47,340 bases of DNA from a virus. The position numbers were made by a program, and so were the translations under genes. Below the pieces are notes generated by a model that saw only the letters and a program-made list of their open reading frames with translations, did no database searches and was not told the origin of the DNA. Positions 8,076-16,474 of the stretch are shown here, one piece after another. Location of the stretch: the IMG/VR virus record IMGVR_UViG_3300031576_000082, positions 1 through 47,340 of that record. One strand, 5' to 3'. Each line of letters opens with the position of its first letter. Position 1 is the first letter of the stretch.

Positions 8076-9703
8076 CGTGAAAACCTCCGACCTACGGTGA
8101 ACAGCCGCCGCTTCTTCGGGGCGGCATTCTGGATGCGCGCCTTCTGCACGCCGGCGGGTTGGATAATCTCGCGCGCCTCGCCGCCGCCCCATAATGCATA
8201 ACACGTCGCCTCAAACACATGCGAATCGGCGTTCTTCACAATGTCCTCCACCAGCTTGAGGCCGTCCGCCGTCTTCACCCGCCGTATCTGGGCGCCGCCG
8301 CCAAGCGCCGCAATAAGCCGCTTGCAACGCGGATGCACCATCAATCTTGGACGCCCATTGTGTTCGGTGGCGAGCAGCCGGCGAATCGTTTCAAGCCGTA
8401 ATTGCGGCTTGTCCTTGAGCGCCGGGGGCCGCATGGCGACGCCGTGGGCGTTATAGATTTGGAACGGGGTGCGCGAATCGGTGGAGCCGCCGCGCCATCC
8501 ACCCTGCGGATCGCCCCATGCGGCATAGCCGCCGCGACCCTCGATCACCCACGGGAAGCGCGCGGCTATTACTTGACGCACCTGCGGCGCGAATTCATCC
8601 GTCGTGGTGTTCGTCGCCGTCAACTCGTCGAACACAATCCAGCTGCCGGCGATGTTTTGCAGGAACACGCATGCCGGGGTCAAGCCATGATCGGCGCCGA
8701 TCACAATGCCGGCGCCGTCGAACGGCTCCACCGCTTCGCGGCACACATGCCGCTCGCGCCGATATTGCGGCGTGGCTGGGGCGCCGACCTTAACCCGCAC
8801 CACTCGGCCGAGAAGATCGCGATCGATTTCGTCCTTGGTTTTGCCGCCGGTCAATTCGATGTAGCGGTGCGGGCGCGGCGGCGTCTGGCCCAACGCCTTT
8901 GCTTCACGCTCCAAGCGATCCATCTCCACAGTAGAGCGCGCGCCATCGCGCATGTGCTCCACATTCTCGGCCTCCGGGCTAACCTCGTACCCGCGTACAT
9001 TTTGCCCATCTGGCGTCATAATCTCCAGTAGCGCCGGCGCTTGGCGGAAGAATTGCACGCCAGCCGGCTTGATAAATTGCATCGCCTCTTCCAATGGCAT
9101 ATCCAAAGGCAACGGCACATCGCCGCGCATCCGTAGAATCCAGTGGTCATCGGTGAACGGCGCGTTGTTATCCGCCACGAGAAACTGCGTCAGCCCTTCA
9201 CCTGGCGTCAAGACGTGCGCCAGATCAATGCGGCGCGGATAGCGCCCGGTGCGCGAGGCGATCTCAAACACCAGCCGGCGCGGAAAAAACTGACACTCGT
9301 TGATCCATGCTCCGGTAAACTCCTTTGACCGCAGCGAGCGGATCGTGTCGTCGCGGTCATCAAGAAACGACTCGAACACGATCTCCGCTTCTGCATCGCG
9401 AAACTTCATTGAGAAGGTGTAGGGCTCGGTATCGCGAAACTTGCCATACACTTCCGGCTTGAACCAATTCAGGAAAGTCTCGACGGTGCTTCCGCGCAAA
9501 TCCGGGTAACTATTCCTAGTCACCAGCCAACGCGAGCGGCGCTTGCCGTCCCTCATCCGGGGCATCGTGCAAATACCCACGTAGATCGCCATCGCACAAG
9601 CGGTGGACTTGCCCGATTCAATCGGCCCCTCGATAAACCTGATCGGCGACTTGGAGCGCAGGAAATCCGCTATCGTTGGCCCGGACGGGCGATAGATGGC
9701 CAT
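8072..9703 (-). CDS. terL: Terminase large subunit (packaging ATPase and nuclease)
   Basis: 543 aa. It cuts concatemeric DNA and pumps it into the prohead through the portal. Walker A is GPIESGKS at about residues 26-33. Walker B is in GAWINE at about 131-136, with the glutamate at the catalytic place. The C-terminal nuclease has the expected acidic residues in IGADHG (D338), WGDPQGG (D398) and NADSHVFEA (D493). The end is basic (KKRRLFTVGRRFSR). Unusually, it lies about 5.8 kb downstream of the small-terminase-like gene, with a tail fibre and small structural genes in between. Confidence 0.93.
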   Translation of the reverse strand: MAIYRPSGPTIADFLRSKSPIRFIEGPIESGKSTACAMAIYVGICTMPRMRDGKRRSRWLVTRNSYPDLRGSTVETFLNWFKPEVYGKFRDTEPYTFSMKFRDAEAEIVFESFLDDRDDTIRSLRSKEFTGAWINECQFFPRRLVFEIASRTGRYPRRIDLAHVLTPGEGLTQFLVADNNAPFTDDHWILRMRGDVPLPLDMPLEEAMQFIKPAGVQFFRQAPALLEIMTPDGQNVRGYEVSPEAENVEHMRDGARSTVEMDRLEREAKALGQTPPRPHRYIELTGGKTKDEIDRDLLGRVVRVKVGAPATPQYRRERHVCREAVEPFDGAGIVIGADHGLTPACVFLQNIAGSWIVFDELTATNTTTDEFAPQVRQVIAARFPWVIEGRGGYAAWGDPQGGWRGGSTDSRTPFQIYNAHGVAMRPPALKDKPQLRLETIRRLLATEHNGRPRLMVHPRCKRLIAALGGGAQIRRVKTADGLKLVEDIVKNADSHVFEATCYALWGGGEAREIIQPAGVQKARIQNAAPKKRRLFTVGRRFSR

Positions 9704-9709
9704 GCCGCT

Positions 9710-11941
9710 TTAAGCCATGACCTCACCGGCAATACCAGAGCGAACGATGCTCGCCGCGCCGGCGTCGCCGCGCCAAGTTTGGGTTTCTCCACCCGTAGCG
9801 TTGCCTTGCTCCAGCCAGACCAGGGTATGCCAGCCGGCGCCGGGGTAACCGGAATAGCGCGTCCACATCTGCTTGAAGTCGGCGCTGGTGGCGCCGACCT
9901 GGCCCTGATAATTCGCGCCGATCGCCGCCGGCGTGGTGGTCGAATCGAGACCGATAGCGACGTAGCATGGCCGCACCGTCGCAGTCGAATTCGACACTTG
10001 CGCCACCGCCATGGCGGTGGCCGCGTCTTCATCGAAGCCGCGCACCATTCCCAGTTGATTTGTTGTCGCCGCATTGGCCTGTCGGAACGCCGTCGTCGAG
10101 TAAGTCCAGGTGTCCGTCGTATCGGTGATATTGAGGTTGCGCGGGCGTCTGTTATACATGTTCCACAGCGCGCAATTGGCGAACGAGTTTTCGGTCTGCC
10201 CATCGGCAGTGGCGCGCATAGTGCCAACGTAAGTCGCGAAATTGGCGGTGATGGTGGAGGTGTCGCTGACGCCAGAGCCCCATCGCAGCACGATCGAGCC
10301 GGTGTTGACGTAAAGCCCGCGCACTTTGGCGACGGCGTCGGCGCGCGTGGTGTCATTGGTCCAAGCTGGGCCAGTGCCCAGCTTCATGGTTTCGCCGTCC
10401 ATGAACACGAACAGGTCGAAATTTTTGCCGCTCTGGTGGTAGCCGGCATGGCCAGCGTTATTGTCCAACGCCAGCGAGAGCTGCGCGAACACCCGATGCA
10501 CCGTGCCCAGCGCGCCCCGAATCGGGACCACATCGCCAGCGTCTAGCGCATAAAAAACGGTCGTGGCGGCGACGATCGAACCGACCGTCACCGAAACGCC
10601 GGAAGTCAGACTCAAACGCCCTTGCGGAAAATTGAGCCGACCCTCGCCGCCCAGCGCCGGATCGGCGCCGGCCAGATACGCCCCGCCGGAGCGACGCACG
10701 CCGGGAAGTGAGCCGGGGAAAAATGTCTCGCCGCCGGCGCCGGGATCGATGCAGCCGTTGCTCTCGGCGATGTAGCGCACCCCAGTCGCGCCAGACCCCG
10801 CATAGATGATTCCGGTGTAATTTACCGAGCCGCCTTGATCGGCCAGCACCCATGACCCGGAATAGGCGGGCGTCGCTTCCGTGGTGCAGGTAATGCCGGA
10901 GGTCGCGCCCATAAAGGCGCCATTCTCGGCCAGCATATGATACGCAGCGGCGCCGCTATCGGTGTAGCTGACGCTATGAGAGTGGCGCGCCCCCGCGCCG
11001 GCCGCCGAGACCTTCGCCCGCGTGCAAGCGGTATACTTCACCAGGGCGCCGGCCTCGATCCAGCACGGCCCGTCCACCAGCACGCCATTGGCGGCGCTTC
11101 CGGTCGCCCCAACCGACATGTAAGCGTAGGTGAAGCTCGCGCCGGCGCGCCCATACCAGCCTTGGCGTCCCGCCGCGCTCGGGGCGATGATGCAAGTGGT
11201 GGAATCGTCGGCGGCGCCGCGAAACACCACCGATTGCGGCCCGCGATTGCCGGTGATTGGCCCGTACGCATCGAACGTCTCGGTGAATGTGCCGGTGAGC
11301 CGAACCGTGACCACCCAATCGCCGTCGAGGTCGAGATTTTCCTGGATATAGTCCCAAGCTTTTTGCCGCGTGGCCCATGGCAGCGCCAGACTGCCATTGC
11401 CGGTCGTGTCGTTGCCAGTGGCGACATTGACGTAAAAAGTCTCGTTGCTCGTCAGCACGCGCAAGCCCCGCGCAACGTCGGCCATCCAGTCCGCCAGCGT
11501 GCGTGAGACGGTCCCGCCTGTGGGCGTAACAGTCCGCGATTGCAGCGAGCCGGTAGTCTCGCTGCGCTCAATGCGCAGGCGATTGTCCTGAACCTCCATC
11601 ACCAGCCGGCTCACTTCGGCGTTGAAGGCGCCGATGTCGAACGGACCCTGTGAGTAATCCAGCGTGCGGGTCATTGGCGTGTCGCGCCATATTTTGACGT
11701 TGGCCGCTGTAACCGAGGCAACCAGCGTCACCGTCCCGGTCGGGTAGCCCGACAAGGTGCCGGAATCAGGAGTGAATGAAAATGCCGTCGCCGCCAGCTC
11801 GACATTGTTCACCGAAACGTGGACGGCCCCGGTAACGCTAATTGGGAGCGGGAACGGAACCGCCAGCGGTCCAGTCCCAGTGACGGAAGCATATTCGACA
11901 TAGGCATCGTCGTCGGGAATCGGCAGTGCGGCGCTGGCCAT
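9710..11941 (-). CDS. Tail fibre protein with T7 gp17-type N-terminal anchor
   Basis: 743 aa. Residues about 10-130 match the T7 tail-fibre N-terminal domain that attaches to the adaptor/nozzle: FTPDSGTLSGYPTGTVTL, then VKIWRDTPMTRTLDYSQG and FDIGAFNAEVSRLVMEVQDN. The middle (about 160-450) is glycine-, serine- and threonine-rich with repeated short strands and reads like a beta-helix. The C-terminal 300 residues are unrecognised and presumably bind the receptor. It follows a tiny proline-rich ORF and precedes terL by 6 bases. Host range is most likely set here. Confidence 0.88.
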   Translation of the reverse strand: MASAALPIPDDDAYVEYASVTGTGPLAVPFPLPISVTGAVHVSVNNVELAATAFSFTPDSGTLSGYPTGTVTLVASVTAANVKIWRDTPMTRTLDYSQGPFDIGAFNAEVSRLVMEVQDNRLRIERSETTGSLQSRTVTPTGGTVSRTLADWMADVARGLRVLTSNETFYVNVATGNDTTGNGSLALPWATRQKAWDYIQENLDLDGDWVVTVRLTGTFTETFDAYGPITGNRGPQSVVFRGAADDSTTCIIAPSAAGRQGWYGRAGASFTYAYMSVGATGSAANGVLVDGPCWIEAGALVKYTACTRAKVSAAGAGARHSHSVSYTDSGAAAYHMLAENGAFMGATSGITCTTEATPAYSGSWVLADQGGSVNYTGIIYAGSGATGVRYIAESNGCIDPGAGGETFFPGSLPGVRRSGGAYLAGADPALGGEGRLNFPQGRLSLTSGVSVTVGSIVAATTVFYALDAGDVVPIRGALGTVHRVFAQLSLALDNNAGHAGYHQSGKNFDLFVFMDGETMKLGTGPAWTNDTTRADAVAKVRGLYVNTGSIVLRWGSGVSDTSTITANFATYVGTMRATADGQTENSFANCALWNMYNRRPRNLNITDTTDTWTYSTTAFRQANAATTNQLGMVRGFDEDAATAMAVAQVSNSTATVRPCYVAIGLDSTTTPAAIGANYQGQVGATSADFKQMWTRYSGYPGAGWHTLVWLEQGNATGGETQTWRGDAGAASIVRSGIAGEVMA

Positions 11942-11982
11942 AGCCGGCAGATTGGACTTGCGCTATCGACAGGCGCGACGCA

Positions 11983-12072
11983 CTAGCGGCGCCGGCGGCG
12001 CAGGTTGGGGATAAAAACCGGGGGCGGGGCGGGGGGTGGGGCAGCGCCAATACGCGACAGCAACAGCGACAT
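11983..12072 (-). CDS. Possible 29-aa proline/arginine peptide
   Basis: A tiny ORF, MSLLLSRIGAAPPPAPPPVF followed by IPNLRRRRR. Its ATG at 12072 lies one base after the upstream stop (TAG at 12076-12074), as expected for coupled genes. It fills the gap before the tail fibre gene. The ordered layout (hydrophobic start, PPPAPPP, five arginines) argues for selection, but the length is too short for certainty. Its proline codons create a G-rich run on the plus strand. Confidence 0.35.
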   Translation of the reverse strand: MSLLLSRIGAAPPPAPPPVFIPNLRRRRR

Positions 12073-12073
12073 G

Positions 12074-12751
12074 CTAGTACGCCGCAATTTCGGCCCACAC
12101 GACAGTGACGCCGAGCGCCCAGGTCAGGGTCGCCGGCCAGATCACCGCCCCGTTCTTGATCACGAAGCCCTCGTTGGCCGCCAGCACCAGCGGATGCTGT
12201 TCGATGCCGTCCTGTTCGAGTAGGTCAATGCGATCGATCAGCGTCAAATTATGGGTTACGGTGATGGCCCCGGTGCCAATGCCGATGGTGGCGTTGCCAA
12301 TGCCTTGACTATCGAGCACCTTGGTGCCGGCCCCAAGCGCCGCCGTGGTGGCGATGCGGGCCTCCCCCAACAGCGTGGTGCCCATCGATGTGCGGTCTTT
12401 CTGGTTGTTGCCGGTCAGCGTCGCCGTCGCCCCGCCAGTGCCGGCGACCGTGAACGCACGCGCGACCGCCGCCTCCAGCGTCACCGCCGCCGCCGCTGTC
12501 GCCGCCGCGATCGCCCCAGCCGAGATCATGATCTTCTGGATCGCGCACAGCCGGGTGGCGTCAGTCCAGCGGAATTGGAACAGCTCCGCATTCGCCGCCA
12601 AGGCCGCAGCAATCGTGCCGGTCGCCATTGATAGCCGGTAATGCCCGAGCGCCCCCGTATCCAGCGGCGCGTTGCGCACCCGCAGCGCCCGGTACGATGT
12701 GCCGTCAACTTCGGCGACATTGCCGCCATTGCCCTGAATCTGCACCGCCAT
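12074..12751 (-). CDS. Structural protein, probable decoration or tail-associated protein
   Basis: 225 aa. It opens MAVQIQGNGGNVAEVDGTSY and then ALRVRNAPLDTGALGHYRLS, a start I associate with virion proteins encoded beside fibre genes in podoviruses and siphoviruses. The rest is alanine-, threonine- and glycine-rich with many predicted strands, ending TWALGVTVVWAEIAAY. No enzyme motif. It is 12 bases downstream of the next gene in the run. Role inferred from neighbours only. Confidence 0.65.
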   Translation of the reverse strand: MAVQIQGNGGNVAEVDGTSYRALRVRNAPLDTGALGHYRLSMATGTIAAALAANAELFQFRWTDATRLCAIQKIMISAGAIAAATAAAAVTLEAAVARAFTVAGTGGATATLTGNNQKDRTSMGTTLLGEARIATTAALGAGTKVLDSQGIGNATIGIGTGAITVTHNLTLIDRIDLLEQDGIEQHPLVLAANEGFVIKNGAVIWPATLTWALGVTVVWAEIAAY

Positions 12752-12763
12752 TGCGTTCGCTTC

Positions 12764-13162
12764 CTAATTCCAGACCCAGGCCAGCGTCCACTGCCCATAC
12801 ACCATCGGCAGGGCGCCGCCGACGCTCGGGTTGAGATCGCCCGGTCCCTTGAAATTGTTGCCGACTGTGGTGTGCGCGACGAGTATCCGGCCAATGCCAG
12901 GCGGCGCCAGCGGCGCGCTCAGCCGGTTGTCGCTGAAGGCGAAGATGGTGAACCCCACCCCGGCGACGATAGCGGCGGCAAACACCCTCAACGGCTCAAC
13001 CATATGCTCGTCGGCGCTGTGCTCGGCGGTTGCCTCTGGACGTATCCACGCCTCCACCAGCGAGCCGGCGATAATGTCGGCCTGCCCGACAATAGCGACG
13101 CTGGCGTCGCCCTTGCCGGGAAACGCGCCGAAATTGACAATGGCCGTACCCTGCGCGCCCAT
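12764..13162 (-). CDS. Structural protein, possibly fibre-associated
   Basis: 132 aa from the ATG at 13162 (MGAQGTAIVNFGAFPGKGDA), 16 bases after the coiled-coil gene stops. The frame open further upstream overlaps that gene and is not needed. The body has AEAxI-type short strands: ASVAIVGQADIIAGSLVEAW, then a hydrophobic FTIFAFSDNRLSAPL, and it ends YGQWTLAWVWN. It looks like a small beta-rich virion protein. Function not recognised. Confidence 0.62.
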   Translation of the reverse strand: MGAQGTAIVNFGAFPGKGDASVAIVGQADIIAGSLVEAWIRPEATAEHSADEHMVEPLRVFAAAIVAGVGFTIFAFSDNRLSAPLAPPGIGRILVAHTTVGNNFKGPGDLNPSVGGALPMVYGQWTLAWVWN

Positions 13163-13178
13163 GCTCAGCGCCCCCGCT

Positions 13179-13664
13179 TCACCCGGCAAGCCGTTGCCGC
13201 AACGCCGCCAAATCGCGCTGCACCTGCTCGAATTCCGCATTTATGGCCGCAGTCGCCGCCTCGCGCTCGGCCAGAATAGCCTTCTGCTTGTCGGCTTGCC
13301 CGGCAATCTTGATGACCTCAGCGTTCAGAACCGCGACCCGGCGCTTGCCGTCCTCGGTCGCCGTCACCGCTTCCTCCATCGCTTTGTTGATCAGAGCCTC
13401 CGCACGCTTCTCAACATCGGCGAACAGCGCTTCGCCCCGCGCCTTGGCGTCCGTCAAAATCTGTTCAGCCTTGGCCTTGGCCTGCTTGGCCTCGGCGCCA
13501 GCGGCGGCGGTCTCGGCCCGCACCGTCTCCAAATCGCGGTCGGCTGCGCCAATGGCGGCCTCGATATTGGCCAGCTTCGCCAAATCGTCCTTGAGATCGC
13601 GCAGGCCTTCGGTGAACTGGATCAACCGGCCAATGTCGCGTAACACCTGCGCTCGATCCTTCAT
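13179..13664 (-). CDS. Coiled-coil protein, structural region
   Basis: 161 aa, almost entirely alpha-helical and rich in Ala, Glu, Lys and Arg. Heptad-like spacing of hydrophobic residues runs from about residue 20 to the end. No globular domain is visible. It overlaps the preceding gene by 4 bases. A trimeric fibre shaft, a fibre chaperone or a length-determining rod are all possible. I cannot choose between them from sequence. Confidence 0.65.
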   Translation of the reverse strand: MKDRAQVLRDIGRLIQFTEGLRDLKDDLAKLANIEAAIGAADRDLETVRAETAAAGAEAKQAKAKAEQILTDAKARGEALFADVEKRAEALINKAMEEAVTATEDGKRRVAVLNAEVIKIAGQADKQKAILAEREAATAAINAEFEQVQRDLAALRQRLAG

Positions 13665-14026
13665 TGCGACACCAACAAAAGTGAAACCGTGATCCCAGTC
13701 GAATCGCCAGTCACCACCGGACGAATGTCCAGCACCGGCTCCAATACCCCCTCAACCCGAACCGTCCCAGCCGCGAACGTCAGCGGATTCCCTTGCGGAT
13801 CATTCAAAACCCGGAAATTAACCCCGTCAAGCGAGCCCTGAAGGCTCGTCGATCCAGTCCCGTGAGTGCCCTCAACCTGCACCGCCCGGTCGGTCCAGGC
13901 GGCATATTTGCGGTCCAGCGGCGTCGCCGTGTCAGCCGAAGTCAGCGGCGTCCACGTCACCAGCCGCACCTTGCCGCCAAGGTAGGCCTCCTCGATCACC
14001 GTAATTGTCGGAGTAATGGTCGCCAT
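13661..14026 (-). CDS. Small beta-rich structural protein
   Basis: 121 aa, starting MATITPTITVIEEAYLGGKV. The central part has SLQGSLDGVNFRVLNDPQGN and VLDIRPVVTGDSTGITVSLL, a pattern seen in small phage virion proteins with an Ig-like or jelly-roll look. It overlaps the coiled-coil gene by 4 bases. Role unknown; virion location inferred from neighbours. Confidence 0.62.
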   Translation of the reverse strand: MATITPTITVIEEAYLGGKVRLVTWTPLTSADTATPLDRKYAAWTDRAVQVEGTHGTGSTSLQGSLDGVNFRVLNDPQGNPLTFAAGTVRVEGVLEPVLDIRPVVTGDSTGITVSLLLVSQ

Positions 14027-14047
14027 GACGATTAATCTCCGAGACCG

Positions 14048-14242
14048 CTAAACCAACAACAACGCACCACTTGCCAGCGGCTGAACAGCGCCTGTTGCTC
14101 GATCAGCCGCCGCCACGTGGGCGCCGCAGCCAGCGCACCACGTCACCCGATTGAGCGCGTCCAGCCGCAAATCCCAATGCTCGCACTCAGGGCACAATGC
14201 GCCGGGCGGCTTGGCGCCGGGCAGATTGTCGTCCATGGACAT
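14048..14242 (-). CDS. Small zinc-ribbon protein
   Basis: 64 aa from the ATG at 14242 (another ATG lies at 14236). Two cysteine pairs, CPECEH and CAGCGAH, are separated by about 17 residues and form a likely zinc ribbon. The hydrophobic C-terminus (LASGALLLV) is short. Similar mini-ribbons are found in phage genomes without a known role. The start is uncertain by a few codons. Confidence 0.55.
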   Translation of the reverse strand: MSMDDNLPGAKPPGALCPECEHWDLRLDALNRVTWCAGCGAHVAAADRATGAVQPLASGALLLV

Positions 14243-14293
14243 TAACGCGCCCACCAATTTGGCGTCGGCTCTTCCTGCACTTCCTGAACTTTC

Positions 14294-14527
14294 TTAGCTT
14301 GCGGCGCTTGGGGGCGGCGCCGAGAGGACACAAACCGCATCCGCCAAATCATTCATCGACCGCAAGGTCAACCGCGCCAGTTCGCAAGGCTGCGCCGCGC
14401 CAGTCGCCATACCGCTCGTCCGGCTCACCACTTCATAAAGCTCAACCCCGAAGCCGGCATTGGCGCGACCAGCATAGCGCAGATAATAATGGGGGTATGC
14501 AACACCGAGACGATCCAATTCACTCAT
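14294..14527 (-). CDS. Small hypothetical protein
   Basis: 77 aa from the ATG at 14527, which overlaps the end of the upstream gene by 8 bases. Starting there rather than 32 codons earlier avoids a long overlap. It has GVAYPHYYLRYAGRANAGFG, ELYEVVSRTSG and LTLRSMNDLADAVCVLSA. No recognised domain. It is part of the run of small genes between small terminase and the fibre. Confidence 0.5.
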   Translation of the reverse strand: MSELDRLGVAYPHYYLRYAGRANAGFGVELYEVVSRTSGMATGAAQPCELARLTLRSMNDLADAVCVLSAPPPSAAS

Positions 14528-14798
14528 CAGGAAACCCGATAAAAGGCGCGGCGCCAAAACGATTGTCACGCGAAAGGCGCCCCAGCGCCCGAATCGCCGC
14601 ATGCACGCCAGCATCGTCCGCACTCAAGGAATCAGCCGGATCAACCGGAACAGTCGGAGCGGCAGCCGTGGATGACGGCGGCGGGTAAGGCGGGCGCTCA
14701 GCAGCTTGAGGCGGCCGATCCGGAACGGCAGGCGTAGCCGCAGGATCACCACCATCATCGCCTAGGATTAGATCATCACCATCCATAGCCAGCTCCAC
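14520..14798 (-). CDS. Acidic, proline-rich small protein
   Basis: 92 aa with a GTG start directly after the upstream stop; an ATG start at 14786 is also possible. The first 50 residues are acidic and proline-rich (DGDDLILGDDGGD, PPQAAERPPYPPP) and likely disordered. The last 40 are more ordered (AGVHAAIRALGRLSRDNRFG). Function unknown. Confidence 0.5.
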   Translation of the reverse strand: MELAMDGDDLILGDDGGDPAATPAVPDRPPQAAERPPYPPPSSTAAAPTVPVDPADSLSADDAGVHAAIRALGRLSRDNRFGAAPFIGFPDE

Positions 14799-15071
14799 TC
14801 ACCGCCAGTCCGGGTAGTACAATATCCCATCCCCGCTCGCCGAGTTCAATACCTCAACCGCCGACACACCAGCGACAGAACCAGCCGAAATCGCAATATT
14901 CACCGCCGCCAAACCACCAACAACGTCGCCGCCACGCAAAATCGCCATGCGCACATCCTCGTTCAACGGTTCCGACGCCGCCGCCGCCAAACTCTCATGG
15001 TCGCGCCAAACCCGAATAACCCAACCACCAACCGATAGCCGGGTCATCGATTCAAAAACCGGATTCGTCAT
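14799..15071 (-). CDS. Small hypothetical protein, start of the small-gene run
   Basis: 90 aa. MTNPVFESMTRLSVGGWVIR, then alternating strands and a hydrophobic stretch GGLAAVNIAISAGSVAGVSA, ending ILYYPDWR. It is immediately followed by the acidic protein gene with no gap. I do not recognise it. The real-gene call rests on its clean place in the operon. Confidence 0.52.
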   Translation of the reverse strand: MTNPVFESMTRLSVGGWVIRVWRDHESLAAAASEPLNEDVRMAILRGGDVVGGLAAVNIAISAGSVAGVSAVEVLNSASGDGILYYPDWR

Positions 15072-15518
15072 CCAACCAAACTAAAATAAGTCATGCGGAA
15101 ATCAAGGAACTCCTTTTGTTCTCGAGCATAGAAAAATATGCATAAAGCAGGCCTCGAGCTGCATATGCCACAAAATTGTGGGTGGGATAGATGACACACG
15201 GCGCGCGAACTCGGTTTTGCCCCCACCCCCTACCGTTTTCGCGAGCCTTTTCGCCAGGTGATGCGCGATTTGATCGCCTCGCCCCATCGATATGTCTCAT
15301 GCTGTCAAAGACTTAGGCTGTTTCTACCGCTGTTTACTCAACAGCGGTGGGCGCCCGCGCGGGCGATGGGCTCAACGCAGGCCGCTGGACATCAATCGCC
15401 GCCGCATTCGGGAAACGATCTCCAACCAGCGGCGCCCATTTATTCGCTAGATGAGCTTCGAGGCGCCGTGTCGCTAGCGCCTCGCCCGAGGAATTGATGG
15501 ATTGGATCCACCTCCCAC
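15072..15518. other. 447-bp gap with hairpins, no convincing gene
   Basis: Between the small-terminase-like gene and the next small gene. Two clear stem-loops are present: CGAGGCGC/GCGCCTCG (15459-15466 with 15477-15484) and ACCGCTGTT/AACAGCGGT (15326-15334 with 15340-15348). Neither is followed by a T-run on the minus strand, so they are not ordinary terminators for the late transcript. They may be mRNA-stability or processing structures. Short ORFs here lack coding character. A packaging-site role near terS is conceivable but unsupported. Confidence 0.5.
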
Positions 15519-15986
15519 TTAAGGCGGAGAATGCCGTAGCGGCTGCATCTCCAGGCTCACCAACATTTGGCTATCGCTTGTGCCACCGCTCATCATCTCC
15601 TTATCCAGCATGGCTATGATGCGATCGGCTAGGGCTGCGGGGAAGGCGGATCGCTGCGATAACGCGGCGCGCATGTGTCGCAGGAGCGCGGCTCTTGCCC
15701 TTGCTCGAGCGATTGGCAAGAGTTCTTGCAGCTTTGGCTCTTGCTCGCACCATTGGTCGAAGGTTTCGCGGCTGATTCCCCATTGCGAGATGACCTCGTC
15801 GAGAAATTGGCCTTCCGTTGACCACTCCATGAGATCGTCGAGGATCGTTTCATCGTAGCTGCGCCGGTGATGCTCTAGCCGCTTGGCTCTTCCTTCGTGC
15901 TCATAGGCGGCCAGCTTGGCGCGCAATTGGGTGACTTCATCCTGGAGGACGCGGTTGCGTTCCTTGGTGCCTGGCATGCCAGCCAT
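15519..15986 (-). CDS. Terminase small subunit-like DNA-binding protein
   Basis: 155 aa from the ATG at 15986, chosen because AAGGA sits 9 bases upstream; earlier starts in the frame are too close to it. An N-terminal coiled segment (residues 1-50) is followed by an HTH-like region, GQFLDEVISQWGISRETFDQWCE, then the helical run LLPIARARARAALLRHMRAA. That arrangement is typical of small terminases that recognise packaging sites and oligomerise. It is the first gene of the late operon. A different HTH protein cannot be excluded. Confidence 0.62.
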   Translation of the reverse strand: MAGMPGTKERNRVLQDEVTQLRAKLAAYEHEGRAKRLEHHRRSYDETILDDLMEWSTEGQFLDEVISQWGISRETFDQWCEQEPKLQELLPIARARARAALLRHMRAALSQRSAFPAALADRIIAMLDKEMMSGGTSDSQMLVSLEMQPLRHSPP

Positions 15987-16394
15987 GGTGATCATTCCTT
16001 GCAACTAGTGGGTGTTGTTTTGTGTTTCGGGCGCCGAGTTTTGATTCTCGGCTCGCGCAGAGTCAAGTCCTGTTAGACTGAAGCTCTATACTTGATAGAC
16101 CTGCTTATCTGACCGAGGTTCCGGTAAGCTCGCTGTTGGCTCGCTTCCTCGGCCTCATCGCTTCGCTCTTCGGCACCGGATGGCCTTGCGGCCTTTCTCG
16201 GCTCTCTGATGGAGATGTTGATATCATGCTCAATTGGATGGTCAGTGAGTACTATATGGGGTGTGGCCTCTGCGCGCTTGTCAAGAGAAATCGACTAGTG
16301 GTTGAGTTTGTTGCAGATTTGCGCGGTGATTCGCTTGCGCTCTGCGGTGTTGCGCTACCTCATAGAGAAAGTGGAAGCGCCCGATTCTGTTGAA
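15987..16394. other. Late-operon leader, about 400 bp, mostly non-coding
   Basis: Lies between the minus-strand promoter at 16397-16425 and the first late gene. It holds the stem GCCGAG/CTCGGC (16033-16038 with 16047-16052), which forms on the late transcript. Visibly lower GC than the genes. An 85-aa frame on the plus strand (16136-16393) starts without a ribosome site and looks uncoded. A long leader could host antitermination or packaging signals, but I see no specific motif. Confidence 0.45.
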
Positions 16395-16396
16395 GC

Positions 16397-16425
16397 TGTA
16401 TTGTAGCTGTGTCACTGTGTCGCAT
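16397..16425 (-). promoter_or_regulatory. Probable late promoter (minus strand)
   Basis: On the minus strand ATGCGA (16425-16420) and AATACA (16402-16397) are 17 bases apart. The whole box and flanks match, at about 27 of 33 positions, the stronger promoter at 27325-27353 (TTGCGA, 17, TATACA) on the plus strand. Its -10 lies within the 18-bp operator-like motif. It points at the small terminase gene and the roughly 35-kb late operon. Confidence 0.5.
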
Positions 16426-16445
16426 GCTGATACAGCTTGCAGCTA

Positions 16446-16474
16446 TTGCATTTTTGGCTAGATAGCTGTATGGT
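16446..16474 (+). promoter_or_regulatory. Possible rightward promoter
   Basis: TTGCAT (16446-16451) and TATGGT (16469-16474) with a 17-base spacer, overlapping the second 18-bp motif. It would drive the ribozyme/membrane-protein transcript. The -10 is poor, so this is tentative. Confidence 0.3.

Noticed and set aside
15091-15300. Minus-strand 69-aa frame upstream of the small-gene run
   Set aside because: No ribosome site, irregular composition, and no coupling to neighbours.
15326-15348. Hairpin as a terminator in the 15.1-15.5 kb gap
   Set aside because: No T-run follows on either strand.
16136-16393. Plus-strand 85-aa frame in the late leader
   Set aside because: No start signal, antisense to the late leader, ends inside the operator. 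Left as non-coding, though it is not excluded.
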